Positions 1 through 8,281 are shown, counted from the stretch's first letter. The stretch: 48,186 nucleotides of DNA from Pseudobdellovibrionaceae bacterium (GCA_030591685.1 JAUVAX010000016.1:1-48186), one strand, 5' to 3'. The notes: a model not told the origin generated them from the letters alone. Made by a program: numbers and translations.

Positions 1-1402
1 GAGCATTTTCTTTAGGGACATACTGATATAACACTCCATGCTTGCCTTGATAAAAATTACCCCTAAATATAAGTTCAAGCTCAACATCCTTACCCACAGT
101 AAAAATTTGACCCACATTTTTGGGTATGGCACTTGTTGAAATAATTTTTTTCTCAGATTTTTCAACGCCCGATAGGTTGTGCCGCCCGACCTCTAAGCCT
201 AACTTGGCGTCTATAGCTGAAGGTGGCTTTGTGGGCTTAATTTGACTAAACTGGTTGTTTGCATAATAAATACCTTCACGAACACCGGCCACAAAGGCTT
301 CTACCCCTAAGTCTAAATCATGCCACGCTTGAGTCCCGTAGCGCAAATCAGGGGCTAGCCCGTATTTTTCTAATAGTTTATTTTTAAAGCCCTTTGTAAC
401 GCGGCCATTACCATCTTTACCAGCATGTATATAAACCATAGCGATTTGTATCAAAGCGGCGATTTCAACAGGGTCTCTAGCGCCAGGCCTTTGGTTGTCA
501 AATTTGTACATTTCATCGTTAGCCCATTTAAAAATACTATCCATGGCTTCGGGCACTATTTTAGGGCTGGGGTAGCTCATAACAACGTCGTAGGTGCCAT
601 TGCCATTTTTACTCGGGTTTTTATGCCCGGTAGACCAATGGGTTCTTAAAATAGAGTAGGCTTTAAGTTTTTTGCCTTTGGCCTCTGGGAAAAACCCAAG
701 CTCGATGAGGCTATCTCGAACACTCATGATCCCTTCAATTTGAGCCATAGTTAAGTTGTCATCATATAAGCGGCTTCTGGCGTGGCGGTAGTTGCCCCCG
801 CCCATGTATAAGAGGTTATAGAGTTTAGAGTCTTTGCTTTTAAAAAAGGGCTCTAAAAACCGGGCGGCTTTTTGAGCGCCAGGCATGGCTGATTTGCCGC
901 CTAAGCGGTGGGCTTCTTTCCAGATGTCTATGTTTAATTCAAACTTATCATTTGGGTAGCGGTTCAAGAGCCTTTTCATTTCTAAAAAATCAATAACAGT
1001 CTGGGCATTATAGACTTCAGAATAATGCTGACCATTTTGTTTAGACTGCTCGATTTGAGCCCTGTTTATTAATAGCGAGGCGGTGTAAGCATTAGGATCA
1101 GTAGGCGTGCCCCACTCGTAATTAATTTTACCATTTTTTTGAAAGTCCTCTCGTAAGCGGACGGTGTCTAAATCGCCAGGCTTTACTTGGGCGCCAAAGT
1201 CTTTTAAGGCCGTGGGTTGATAGGATTTCTCTTGAGCCCTTAACTGTGCTGGGGTTGAAAACACACCCGTGTACGTACTGGCTTCAAACAGAAGTGTACA
1301 AGTGTTTTTTAACGAACCCCTTGAGGCAAAGGTGGTTTGAAAAAGAGTAAGGGTTAATAAAACGGCCCCATATTTTTTGCTGGCGTGTAAAAACTTTGAC
1401 AT
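1..1402 (-). CDS. Secreted Fic-domain protein (C-terminus outside window)
   Basis: The minus strand is open from an ATG at 1402 to the window edge, about 467 codons with no stop, so the gene is partial. The first 26 residues form a signal peptide (basic start, hydrophobic core, ending TTFAS). Around residue 326 is the sequence IHAGKDGNGRVTK, which matches the Fic core HxxxDGNGR: H326 would be the catalytic base and G331-R334 the phosphate-binding anion hole. It is preceded by a helix like the one before the motif in the family. Fic enzymes usually transfer AMP or another nucleotide-derived group to hydroxyl side chains of target proteins. The usual P and F after the His are A and G here. Most Fic proteins are cytosolic or injected, so a Sec-type signal peptide is unusual. 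A further domain of about 90 residues follows the Fic core and is cut by the window edge. Confidence 0.72.
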   Translation of the reverse strand, partial: MSKFLHASKKYGAVLLTLTLFQTTFASRGSLKNTCTLLFEASTYTGVFSTPAQLRAQEKSYQPTALKDFGAQVKPGDLDTVRLREDFQKNGKINYEWGTPTDPNAYTASLLINRAQIEQSKQNGQHYSEVYNAQTVIDFLEMKRLLNRYPNDKFELNIDIWKEAHRLGGKSAMPGAQKAARFLEPFFKSKDSKLYNLLYMGGGNYRHARSRLYDDNLTMAQIEGIMSVRDSLIELGFFPEAKGKKLKAYSILRTHWSTGHKNPSKNGNGTYDVVMSYPSPKIVPEAMDSIFKWANDEMYKFDNQRPGARDPVEIAALIQIAMVYIHAGKDGNGRVTKGFKNKLLEKYGLAPDLRYGTQAWHDLDLGVEAFVAGVREGIYYANNQFSQIKPTKPPSAIDAKLGLEVGRHNLSGVEKSEKKIISTSAIPKNVGQIFTVGKDVELELIFRGNFYQGKHGVLYQYVPKENA

Positions 1403-1666
1403 TTTAGTTAAGTCCTTTTTTTAATTTTATATGGTAGGTATATGGCTTAAATTTTAATATAAATAAGAAATAGCATATAGAGGGGGTCTGCTCTATATGA
1501 ATTCATTTTTTTGAAAAAAAGTTAGTAGTGTTAAAAAGTTATACGGTAAGTAAAAGTGCTAATAATTACTAAACATTTAGAGTGCGGCGAGGGTTTTTTA
1601 GTTAAAACTGTGAACAGTATTTACACCTAAAACTCACTATAGAATTATTTTAAAACTGTAAATCTT

Positions 1667-1697
1667 TGATATAATTAATAATTAAGTAGAGAGGTCC
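1667..1697 (+). promoter_or_regulatory. Extended -10 promoter and ribosome binding site
   Basis: TGATATAAT (1667-1675) is a perfect extended -10 element in an AT-rich stretch. It is followed 15 bases later by AGAGG (1690-1694) and an ATG at 1699. No good -35 is visible, as is usual for extended -10 promoters. Confidence 0.35.
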
Positions 1698-1698
1698 A

Positions 1699-1776
1699 AT
1701 GTCTGTCAAAACATGGGGGGGGGGATGGTCCAGTGGAATCAGGGGACTTGTGGGTATAATTAAGTTTTATTTTTAA
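1699..1776 (+). CDS. Possible 25-residue peptide with a G10 tract in its coding sequence
   Basis: An ATG four bases after AGAGG opens a 25-codon frame that runs through ten consecutive G residues (1715-1724). As read here it gives a W/G-rich start and a hydrophobic tail (GIRGLVGIIKFYF). One more or one fewer G switches the tail to an unrelated short peptide. A promoter-like TGATATAAT lies just upstream. No family is recognised. Short frames arise by chance, so the only support is the promoter, ribosome binding site and ATG spacing. Confidence 0.22.
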   Translation: MSVKTWGGGWSSGIRGLVGIIKFYF

Positions 1777-1917
1777 AGCTTAAAAGGTCTAGGGTGTGTT
1801 AGCTCACTAGTGGAGCGGCGGACTAATGCGCGGCGCTAATAGCTTTAAAACATGCTGCCCCCTTAGACATTAGCCCTGCTCATTAGGTTTTAAGCGCTCT
1901 TCAAGGCTAGTTTTTTT
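1755..1917 (+). ncRNA. Possible small structured RNA
   Basis: A TATAAT at 1755-1760 is followed by a short hairpin, GCTC/GAGC (1802-1816). A long imperfect hairpin follows, with arms at 1823-1840 and 1869-1886 that pair at about 16 of 18 positions including one G-U. A weak stem and seven T residues (1911-1917) come next. Together these look like a transcription unit of about 150 bases with a terminator-like end. There is no open frame of note. The first hairpin resembles a tRNA D-arm, but no anticodon or T arm follows. Confidence 0.22.
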
Positions 1918-2035
1918 GTACAAATTAAAGTCACCCTATAGGCTCACCGATTTATTATTTACTACATTAAGTATATTAGCCAGGACGGCTACTTTATTAA
2001 GCTAAGGATGGTGATGCCAAGGAAAGGGTATTCAC

Positions 2036-2581
2036 ATGTTAATAAAAGTCGCCAAGGGTTTAATCGTTACTCTCATTAGTCTTTCGAGTTTATATACGCA
2101 GGCCGCGGATATACAGATCTTTGAAGTTAAAAAAACCTTACCACTTACAAATGACGAACCTGTTTATCATGATTTTTATATCAATGCAGGCAATGAGTCC
2201 GGCTTGAAGCCAGGGATGCTCATCACTGTTTTTAGGAGAGAGGCTCTTTATGACACCTATCGAAGTCGCTCCCCCGGAGAGTTAAAAGTCCCCGTGGGCC
2301 GAATTAAGGTGATTCATGTGCAGAAGGGCTTAAGTGTTGCCAGAGTCTTCTCAAAGATAAGCCGTAAAAACACACCCATATTAGATTATAATTATATAAT
2401 GATTGGTGATCAGTTGGATTTAAGCACGGCTAAAATGGCGCCCAAAAAGTCACGCACTCGAAAGTCAGCACAAGTGGCCCCTTCTCAAGTTAATAGACCG
2501 TCAGAATCTTTTTTAAGTACTCTAGAAATGGCTTCTCAGTCCGAGAAGTCCCCAGTAGTCCCTGTGAGTCAGCAGCTTTGA
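2036..2581 (+). CDS. Exported protein with FlgT C-terminal-like domain
   Basis: The product has 181 residues and a clear signal peptide (cleavage near TQAA-D, residue 24). The mature part is a small beta-rich domain. The stretch INAGNESGLKPGMLITVFRR (about residues 49-68), followed by PVGRIKVIHVQKGLSVARV, resembles the FlgT C-terminal and related domains, in which a glycine-containing loop (GLKPG) precedes beta strands. The C-terminal 45 residues are S/P/K-rich and probably disordered. A strong ribosome binding site (AAGGAAAGGG) precedes the ATG. It stands alone after a long gap, and its role is unknown. FlgT-type proteins bind around the flagellar basal body in vibrios, but this domain also occurs in unrelated secreted proteins. 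Confidence 0.55.
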   Translation: MLIKVAKGLIVTLISLSSLYTQAADIQIFEVKKTLPLTNDEPVYHDFYINAGNESGLKPGMLITVFRREALYDTYRSRSPGELKVPVGRIKVIHVQKGLSVARVFSKISRKNTPILDYNYIMIGDQLDLSTAKMAPKKSRTRKSAQVAPSQVNRPSESFLSTLEMASQSEKSPVVPVSQQL

Positions 2582-2748
2582 GCACAGGGTCAGGTTTTGA
2601 GAGCCTGGCCACAGGATATATCTTCAAATAAAATCACCCCAAGTTTAACCCCTCTCAAAGTTATTTTTTGAGGCTAAAATTATCAGGTAAAAGCTTCAAT
2701 TGTGAGGGTGGGGGCTTGTATTTTATTGGGGTTTTGGTCATATAAAGC

Positions 2749-3642
2749 ATGAAAAGTCATTATCACTGTTTAACAGTTCAAAATGTAAAACGAGACGAAG
2801 AGGACCTTCTAACGACACAATTGTTTGAGTTAGGGGCCAGTGGTGTCAGTGAGGACCTTGAGTTTGTTCAAACAAACGATATCTATGAGCCTGAAACTAT
2901 AGAGAGTGATATTTTTAATTTAAAAGCCTATTTTGAAAACGAAGTTCATTTTGATGAAATTAAAAGTGTACTCTCTCAGTACGAGAGCATGACCTATGTG
3001 TTAAGTAAAGAGCCCGTAAAAGATTGGCTCGTAGAGTGGAAAAAGGGTTTTCACCCCTTTGAGCTTGTAAATAATATTTGGGTTGTGCCGACTTGGTTAG
3101 AGGCGCCATCAACATCAAGGGCCAATATATTTATTGATCCAGGTATGGCTTTTGGTACTGGCACTCATGCGACAACACAACTTGCAGCTCAGGCTATTTT
3201 TGAACTTAAAAGTAATAATACTCAATTAAAAACGGCTATTGATGTGGGTACTGGTACGGCTATTTTAGCTATGCTTTGTGAGGTGTTAGGTTTTAGAACT
3301 ATTCAGGGCACTGAAATTGATGAAACCGCAAGAGTCGTGGGTCAAGAAAATATGACCGCCAACAAAATGAAACACATTACAATATTAGATAAGCAAATAG
3401 AGCATGTAGAAAATAAATTTGATTTAGTCATAGCCAATATTATTGACGGCGTGTTGTTAAAAATTCAAACCTCTCTTAAGCGCGCCTGTAAGCCTGGAGG
3501 GTTCATACTTTTAACAGGCGTTTTAAGTGAAAGAAAACCCCATTTTTTAAAAAACTTCACCCTTGATAATGAATTTGATTTAATAAAAACATATGAAAAA
3601 GAAGAGTGGTTAGGTTTTTTATTTAAACGAAGGGAAACGTGA
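2749..3642 (+). CDS. prmA: Ribosomal protein L11 methyltransferase
   Basis: This enzyme uses S-adenosylmethionine (SAM) to trimethylate amino groups of ribosomal protein L11 in the cytoplasm. The 297-residue length is typical of PrmA. The N-terminal substrate-binding domain (about 1-115) contains the family's LFELGASGVSEDLE stretch. The family signature DPGMAFGTGTHATT starts near residue 130. SAM motif I, DVGTGTAIL, starts at D165, and the catalytic-loop region IANIIDGVLL is near 228. No strong ribosome binding site is visible before the ATG. It is followed after six bases by rsmE, so the two rRNA/ribosome modification genes are probably cotranscribed. Confidence 0.93.
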   Translation: MKSHYHCLTVQNVKRDEEDLLTTQLFELGASGVSEDLEFVQTNDIYEPETIESDIFNLKAYFENEVHFDEIKSVLSQYESMTYVLSKEPVKDWLVEWKKGFHPFELVNNIWVVPTWLEAPSTSRANIFIDPGMAFGTGTHATTQLAAQAIFELKSNNTQLKTAIDVGTGTAILAMLCEVLGFRTIQGTEIDETARVVGQENMTANKMKHITILDKQIEHVENKFDLVIANIIDGVLLKIQTSLKRACKPGGFILLTGVLSERKPHFLKNFTLDNEFDLIKTYEKEEWLGFLFKRRET

Positions 3643-3648
3643 CTTTTT

Positions 3649-4407
3649 ATGCGTCGATATTGGGTAGGTAAAAAGGCCATAAAAGATAACCTTGTTACAC
3701 TTGAGGGGGATGTGCTTCATCATATCGTTGATGTGTGTCGACAGACGTCAGGTAGTCAGTTTGAGGTTCTTAATGGTGACGGTCAGGCTTATTTTGTTGA
3801 GCTTATATCGGCCCACAAAAAACAGGCTCTCTGTAAGGTTTTAAATCAACGCAAGGTAATCCCATTGCCAAAGCCCTTTATTACGCTTTTTGTATCTATG
3901 CCTAAATTTAGTAAATTTGATTTAATACTTCAAAAGTGTGTTGAACTAGGGGTTTTTGCTGTTCAGCCCTTTGTGTCTCAGTTTAGTTATGTTCGTACAA
4001 AAGATAAAATCTCAGATAACAAAGTGAAACGTTGGGGTAAGATTATCCATTCGGCAACAGAGCAGTGCGGGCGAGGTGACTTTATGGAGTTACGCCCCTT
4101 AAAGACCTTTGACGAAATCGTAAATGAATTTAACCCTTCAGAGGACGGCAAGGGTCTATTTGCTTATGAGGGTGAGTGTGATAAGAATTTAAAACAGGCC
4201 TTAAGAGAACTCCCTCATGTGCCAGAGCATTTATGGGTTTTTGTGGGTAGCGAAGGCGGGTTTTCTAAGGATGAAGTGTTGAAATTTAAACAAATTAACC
4301 TTGAGCCCATCACTTTAGGAGAACATGTGCTACGAGTCGAAACCGCTTGTTTAGCCCTTGTCAGCATGATTAAGTACGAAATGTTGCTAAATGGGCCTAA
4401 TACGTAA
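3649..4407 (+). CDS. rsmE: 16S rRNA (uracil-1498-N3) methyltransferase
   Basis: This SPOUT-class enzyme methylates U1498 of 16S rRNA. Its 252 residues match the family. An N-terminal PUA-like RNA-binding part (1-70) contains LEGDVLHHIVDVCRQ. The C-terminal knot domain carries the cofactor-binding signatures VFVGSEGGFSKDE (about 196-208) and LGEHVLRVETACL (about 222-234). The ATG lies six bases after the prmA stop. Both the signatures and the genetic context (prmA-rsmE is a common pair) support the call. Confidence 0.93.
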   Translation: MRRYWVGKKAIKDNLVTLEGDVLHHIVDVCRQTSGSQFEVLNGDGQAYFVELISAHKKQALCKVLNQRKVIPLPKPFITLFVSMPKFSKFDLILQKCVELGVFAVQPFVSQFSYVRTKDKISDNKVKRWGKIIHSATEQCGRGDFMELRPLKTFDEIVNEFNPSEDGKGLFAYEGECDKNLKQALRELPHVPEHLWVFVGSEGGFSKDEVLKFKQINLEPITLGEHVLRVETACLALVSMIKYEMLLNGPNT

Positions 4408-4498
4408 AAAAACGCACAGCAACATGGTCTCGCTCATTTTCATTTGGGCAATTATTTGATTAAATATAAGCTTAGATAAGTAATTATTGGGGGATACC

Positions 4499-5437
4499 TT
4501 GGATAGTGACAAAAATTTTTTAGATGATGACTTTGAATTTCGACCAATTACAAAGGGTTTAGGGTTTCATAAAAAGCCCATCTCTCTTAAAGAAGAAGTG
4601 GTTAAAACGGAACTAATAAACAAAGCTTTGCCTAAAAGCGTTCCACATAGGCCTGCAGCACGTTTTTTACAACAAGAGGCCTCTGTAGATGAGGCATTAA
4701 CCTATGAGGATATTTTACTTTCCCTCGGCGAGTCAGAGCCGGTTAGAGCCTTGGACTCCATGGCGGACTCCATTGAGTATGATGTGCACTCAACAGAGTC
4801 TGTTTTAGAGGATCTTGATTTATCTAAAACATTTCAAAGGGAGCAACAGGCCTCGCCAGATATTCAACCCTCTGAGGTGTCAATGCCCACCATGCCCCTT
4901 AGGGATATTGACCAGAACATTGAGAGAAAGCCCTTTTCAACCCCTCGGCCGACTATTATGCCCAGGCCGGGCACTAATGTTCGGAGAAGCTCTTCAAATG
5001 CGCCCGAATCTAAACTAGAAAAAGCCCCTATTTGTGTGGGTTCAATGGTTTTAGATTCAGTTTTAGTTACAAGTTTAAGTTTAATTTTTACTGTGAGTCT
5101 GCTTTACGTCACACAGGTGAGTGTGCCGTTATTTTTATCAAACTTAAAATCAGATTTGCCCACTCAGTTAAGTTTTGGAGTTTTATATTTATCCCTTTAC
5201 CAAATGTATGTCGTTGTTACGCGGAGCTTTTTTGGGAGCACTTTAGGTGAGTGGACCTTTGAGCATCAGCTCGGTAACGAAAAGGACCAAAAAAGAGGTC
5301 TGTACCCCCTTAAAGTTGTTTGGAGATCCTTAATTATTGTTATGACTGGGTTTGTAGTATTACCACTCCTTTCGTTTATCTTTAGAAAAGATATTATAGG
5401 TTTCTTTTCTGGACTCGATCTTTACAAACGCAGATGA
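4499..5437 (+). CDS. RDD-family membrane protein with long cytoplasmic N-terminus
   Basis: The preferred start is TTG 4499, because GGGGGA (4489-4494) sits just before it. An in-frame TTG at 4487 overlaps that site and is less likely. The first 180 residues or so are acidic and proline-rich, probably disordered. The C-terminal 130 residues form an RDD-like module: [14 protein letters not shown] (the family's D in the first membrane helix), a second hydrophobic segment, a loop with [14 protein letters not shown], and a final membrane segment near [20 protein letters not shown] proteins are small membrane proteins of mostly unknown or transport-related function. The stop codon overlaps the start of rfaE2, so the two are translationally coupled. 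Confidence 0.7.
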   Translation: MDSDKNFLDDDFEFRPITKGLGFHKKPISLKEEVVKTELINKALPKSVPHRPAARFLQQEASVDEALTYEDILLSLGESEPVRALDSMADSIEYDVHSTESVLEDLDLSKTFQREQQASPDIQPSEVSMPTMPLRDIDQNIERKPFSTPRPTIMPRPGTNVRRSSSNAPESKLEKAPICVGSMVLDSVLVTSLSLIFTVSLLYVTQVSVPLFLSNLKSDLPTQLSFGVLYLSLYQMYVVVTRSFFGSTLGEWTFEHQLGNEKDQKRGLYPLKVVWRSLIIVMTGFVVLPLLSFIFRKDIIGFFSGLDLYKRR

Positions 5438-5916
5438 AAAATTTGAAGGGTTATTATACAAGCTACCAAGAAATCTCTAATGATTTATCAATCGTTCGCA
5501 AGGACAAGAAAATAGTATTTACAAATGGTTGTTTTGACCTTTTGCATGTGGGTCATGTGAGGTATTTGGCTGAGGCCAAAGCTCAAGGGGATATACTTGT
5601 CATAGGGCTTAACTCTGACAAGAGCATTCAAGAACTAAAGGGCCCTGAAAGGCCCATTGTAGAGGAAGTATCGCGAGCAGAGATTTTGCTTGGGCTTCGG
5701 TCAGTAGACTATGTTTGTGTTTTTAACGAACCCACTCCTATTGATTTAATCACAGCCCTTGCGCCAGATGTTTTAGTAAAGGGTGGGGATTGGCCGGTGA
5801 GTGAAATCGTAGGGTCTGAGATAGTGTTAAATGGCGGTGGCCAAGTGAAGTCGCTACAGTTTGTTGTTGGAAACTCAACTACAAATATTGTTGAAAAAAT
5901 AAAAGCTCTTAAATAG
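5434..5916 (+). CDS. rfaE2: D-glycero-beta-D-manno-heptose 1-phosphate adenylyltransferase
   Basis: The enzyme adenylates heptose 1-phosphate to make the ADP-heptose precursor of lipopolysaccharide inner core, and of protein heptosylation where that occurs. The 160-residue protein is the nucleotidyltransferase domain alone. In enterobacteria it is fused behind the kinase domain (HldE), so this is the split form. The HxGH nucleotide-binding motif is seen in [12 protein letters not shown] (residues 30-41), and [11 protein letters not shown] near the C-terminus is typical. It overlaps the RDD gene by four bases (ATGA). The kinase partner is not in the window. ADP-heptose is the usual donor for the GT9 enzymes encoded at 25891 and 27504. 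Confidence 0.9.
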   Translation: MKNLKGYYTSYQEISNDLSIVRKDKKIVFTNGCFDLLHVGHVRYLAEAKAQGDILVIGLNSDKSIQELKGPERPIVEEVSRAEILLGLRSVDYVCVFNEPTPIDLITALAPDVLVKGGDWPVSEIVGSEIVLNGGGQVKSLQFVVGNSTTNIVEKIKALK

Positions 5917-5955
5917 TGCTAACGCACTTTGATTATAATTTATAATAATATTGTT

Positions 5956-6055
5956 TTACTGATTACTGATTACTGATTACTGATTACTGATTACTGATTA
6001 CTGATTACTGATTACTGATTACTGATTACTGATTACTGATTACTGATTACTGATT
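5956..6055. repeat. Perfect tandem heptamer (TTACTGA) x 14
   Basis: Fourteen uninterrupted copies of TTACTGA run from 5956 to 6053, followed by TT. The array fills the space between the convergent rfaE2 and outer-membrane protein genes, and its last bases touch the stop codon of the minus-strand gene. A seven-base unit would change frame if coding, but no gene crosses it. Confidence 0.97.
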
Positions 6056-6774
6056 TAAAATCGAAGACCAACCTTTGTACTGTACACGGGTTCTTTATAG
6101 CGATCTACCTGCGCACTTACAAACACCTTTGAGTAAGCATAGGTAAATCCAATAAGAGAATGAATGTGCGTAACGGAGAGGCTCTCTGCAAGGCCTGTGT
6201 CTGTAAAATTACTCCCCTCTCGAACTCCGACAAACTTACTAATCGTTTTAACTTGCCCCACGCCGGCATAAAAAGAAGCCCTTTCAAAACTAAACCCTGC
6301 TGTGACTTCAACCCCTGTGGAGTTTGAAGTGATGCTGTCATCAACATTACTTGTATTATTGTGAACAAGCAGGGACCAAACAATGGGGAGAAACTTTCCT
6401 TGAAAAAAGCTCCACTTTAAAAGTATTCCGTATTGAGAAATAGTGGTTTGTCGCAAAGGGGGGGTAAAGTCAAAGTACAAATCCATATCATTAAAAAGAC
6501 CCTTCGCAAAAGAAAACTTAGGGTACCTTAGCTTTGAGGGCTGAATAAGTAGGGTAGAGCTTGAAAGGTCAATTTCTTCGACGTTAATGCCAATTTCATA
6601 CCCGGGGAACCCTCCTAGGGGGAAGGGGGCGGAGAGGAGCTTTGTTGAAAGGTTCATCCCTAGGGTGTGCACAAGCTTTTCGCGCTCTTGGGCGTTGAGT
6701 CCTGAAGCCAGTAAAACTTTAGCATAGGAGGGGTTAATAGGTAAAAGTATAAAAATAATGAGTAAAAAACGCAT
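6055..6774 (-). CDS. Predicted outer-membrane beta-barrel protein
   Basis: The product has 239 residues with a signal peptide (hydrophobic LLIIFILLPI, cleavage near SYA-K at residue 19). The mature protein alternates polar and hydrophobic residues, as in amphipathic beta strands, and ends in KVGLRF. A terminal aromatic residue after such a strand is the usual signal for the BAM outer-membrane assembly machinery. The first 60 residues after the signal (ASGLNAQEREKLVHTLGMNL) look helical and may be a small periplasmic part. No family is recognised. It lies between the heptamer array and the flagellin cluster on the same strand as two flagellins, but is separated from them by a terminator. Confidence 0.55.
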   Translation of the reverse strand: MRFLLIIFILLPINPSYAKVLLASGLNAQEREKLVHTLGMNLSTKLLSAPFPLGGFPGYEIGINVEEIDLSSSTLLIQPSKLRYPKFSFAKGLFNDMDLYFDFTPPLRQTTISQYGILLKWSFFQGKFLPIVWSLLVHNNTSNVDDSITSNSTGVEVTAGFSFERASFYAGVGQVKTISKFVGVREGSNFTDTGLAESLSVTHIHSLIGFTYAYSKVFVSAQVDRYKEPVYSTKVGLRF

Positions 6775-6818
6775 GATTTATATTATAAAAGACCAGTCAT
6801 TAAGCCAAGTAAAAGTCT

Positions 6819-6849
6819 AAAAAAAAACCCTGGAACAAAAGTTCCAGGG
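6819..6849 (-). terminator. Intrinsic terminator of flagellin gene D
   Basis: On the minus strand a perfect 9-bp stem (CCCTGGAAC / GTTCCAGGG) with a four-base loop is followed by nine T residues. It lies 138 bases after the stop of the flagellin ending at 6987. Confidence 0.9.
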
Positions 6850-6986
6850 CGGGCTTAAGAGTCGAAGTAAAGTAAAAAACTCTACAACGGGCTACTCATC
6901 TAAACTTAAAGTTAGAAAATTAAATAATAAGCTTAAATCAAAAGCCGGGAGCCAAAGCTGTTGGCCCCCAGTTCTTTAAAATTATA

Positions 6987-7811
6987 CTAAATCAGTCTCA
7001 GTGCGCTTTGTCCGTTTTGGTTAGCACTAGCTAAGACCCCAATGGCTGCGCTTTGTAAAATACTAGCAGATGCGAGCTCAGAGGTTTCGTGAGCAATATC
7101 AGCATCTTGTATTCTCGATTGTGCCGCAGAGAGGTTTTCGTTTTGTATGTCCAGATTACTTACAGTAACTTGTAATCTAGATTGAACAGCACCAAAGTCG
7201 GCTCGCATTTTACTGAGCTTCTCAATGGCGCTATCTACAGCTGAGAGTGTGTCCCTCGACCCGCTTTTATCAGTGATGTCGAGCCCATCAATACCGAGTT
7301 CTCCGGTTGTGGCGTCGGCATTCATCTCATATCTAATAATGTTTTCTTCTCCAGCAAATGGTCCAACATGGTACTCAAGTTCACCACCTGAGCCATTTAA
7401 AAGCTGTTTATTCCCAAACCTTGTGGATTGTGAAATACGCTCAGACTCTTTTATAAGTTGCTGTGCTTCTTGGTTTAAAAATTCTCGTTCTATATTACTG
7501 ACCGTATCACTGGCCCCCTGCACCCCAAGCTCTCTAAGCCTTATCAGGATGTTATTAATTTCATTCAACCCACCCTCACTAACTTGTATCAGTGACTGTG
7601 CGTTGTATGCATTGCTTCGAGCCATTCGGATCCCTTTAACTTGGCCCTTTATATTTTGTGATATCGCAAGGCCGGCGGCATCGTCGGCAGCGTTAACGAT
7701 TCGGCTCCCAGAAGCCAGAGCTGATTGTGCATGCTCTAATCGCCGTTGGTTTTTTGATAATTGCCTTTGTGCATTTATAGATGCTGTGTTTGTATTGATT
7801 CTTAAGCCCAT
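6987..7811 (-). CDS. fliC: Flagellin (copy D)
   Basis: Filament subunit, exported by the flagellar type III apparatus. The ATG at 7811 (MGLRINTNTASINAQ) is chosen because AGGGGG sits nine bases before it and the N-terminus then aligns with other flagellins. An ATG at 7850 would add 13 residues and lacks a good ribosome binding site. The 274 residues contain only the conserved coiled-coil ends D0/D1: GSRIVNAADDAAGLAIS near residue 47, LRELGVQGASDT near 105, and the C-terminal QSALRLI. There is almost no variable middle domain, so the filament would be thin-walled and smooth. It is a single unit with its own FliA-type promoter (8155-8181) and terminator. Confidence 0.95.
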   Translation of the reverse strand: MGLRINTNTASINAQRQLSKNQRRLEHAQSALASGSRIVNAADDAAGLAISQNIKGQVKGIRMARSNAYNAQSLIQVSEGGLNEINNILIRLRELGVQGASDTVSNIEREFLNQEAQQLIKESERISQSTRFGNKQLLNGSGGELEYHVGPFAGEENIIRYEMNADATTGELGIDGLDITDKSGSRDTLSAVDSAIEKLSKMRADFGAVQSRLQVTVSNLDIQNENLSAAQSRIQDADIAHETSELASASILQSAAIGVLASANQNGQSALRLI

Positions 7812-8039
7812 TGGTAAGCCCCCTAGTAGTATTGTTTTTTGCTCATCCATGTATTTTTCTTGCCACTTAAGACAGAGAGCTTACAAAAAAAGAAGGTTTT
7901 AATTAAAAAAAACTATAGTGGCTATAAAAATAGCACACAGCTTTTTTTAGATTAAAAAACTTCTAGTTATGGGCTTCTTTGCTTAATAGCAAGGACCACG
8001 TCCTAGTCTTTATTAAGTTGTTACTTGGAGACGCTCTAA

Positions 8040-8205
8040 ATTCAAGAGGGGTGACTGACCCTCTTAAAATTTAAAGACTTATTAGAAAGGCTTATTTCAG
8101 TGACTGCTAAAACAAACGTTCTCTTTTAAGGTGCTCCAACATGTTCTGATAACCTCATCGACCAAGGTCCAGGAAACTTTAGTACTTTGGTCTAGTTTTA
8201 TTTGC
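8040..8205 (+). ncRNA. Leader-like element, inverted relative to flagellin D; possible antisense RNA
   Basis: Read on the plus strand this carries AGTGACTGCT (8099-8108), then GCTCCAACATGTTC (8133-8146). The same two words occur in the same order in the leader of flagellin A (18896); the leader of B has partial matches in that order. A 9-bp stem GACCAAGGT/ACTTTGGTC (8159-8190) follows, with TAGTTTTATTT after it, so it could end as an intrinsic terminator. No promoter is obvious on this strand. The same bases on the minus strand form the promoter and early leader of flagellin D, so this may instead be a shared DNA-binding site. Confidence 0.25.
8155..8181 (-). promoter_or_regulatory. FliA (sigma28)-type promoter of flagellin D
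   Basis: On the minus strand TAAAGTTT (8181-8174) is an exact -35 match to the sigma28 consensus. It is followed by 11 bases and GTCGATGA (8162-8155), six of eight matching the -10 GCCGATAA. The predicted start of transcription near 8148 gives a leader of about 340 bases. Confidence 0.7.
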
Positions 8206-8281
8206 CGCAGCGCGTCTAGTCATTGAAATCACAGGAAATAGAAAATAAAAAAACTTATATAAAAAATGAAAAGACTAAAGT

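Noticed and set aside
425-649. Plus-strand open frame of 74 codons
   Set aside because: It lies antisense to the Fic protein, whose minus-strand frame carries a signal peptide and the Fic motif.
1795-1850. tRNA-like segment (GCTC...GAGC D-arm)
   Set aside because: No anticodon stem, T-arm or acceptor pairing follows, so it is only a D-arm look-alike.
5956-6055. CRISPR-like repeats
   Set aside because: The unit is seven bases with no spacers; it is a simple tandem repeat.
7225-7902. Long plus-strand open frame of 225 codons
   Set aside because: It is antisense to flagellin D, lacks a ribosome binding site, and arises from the codon bias of the flagellin.
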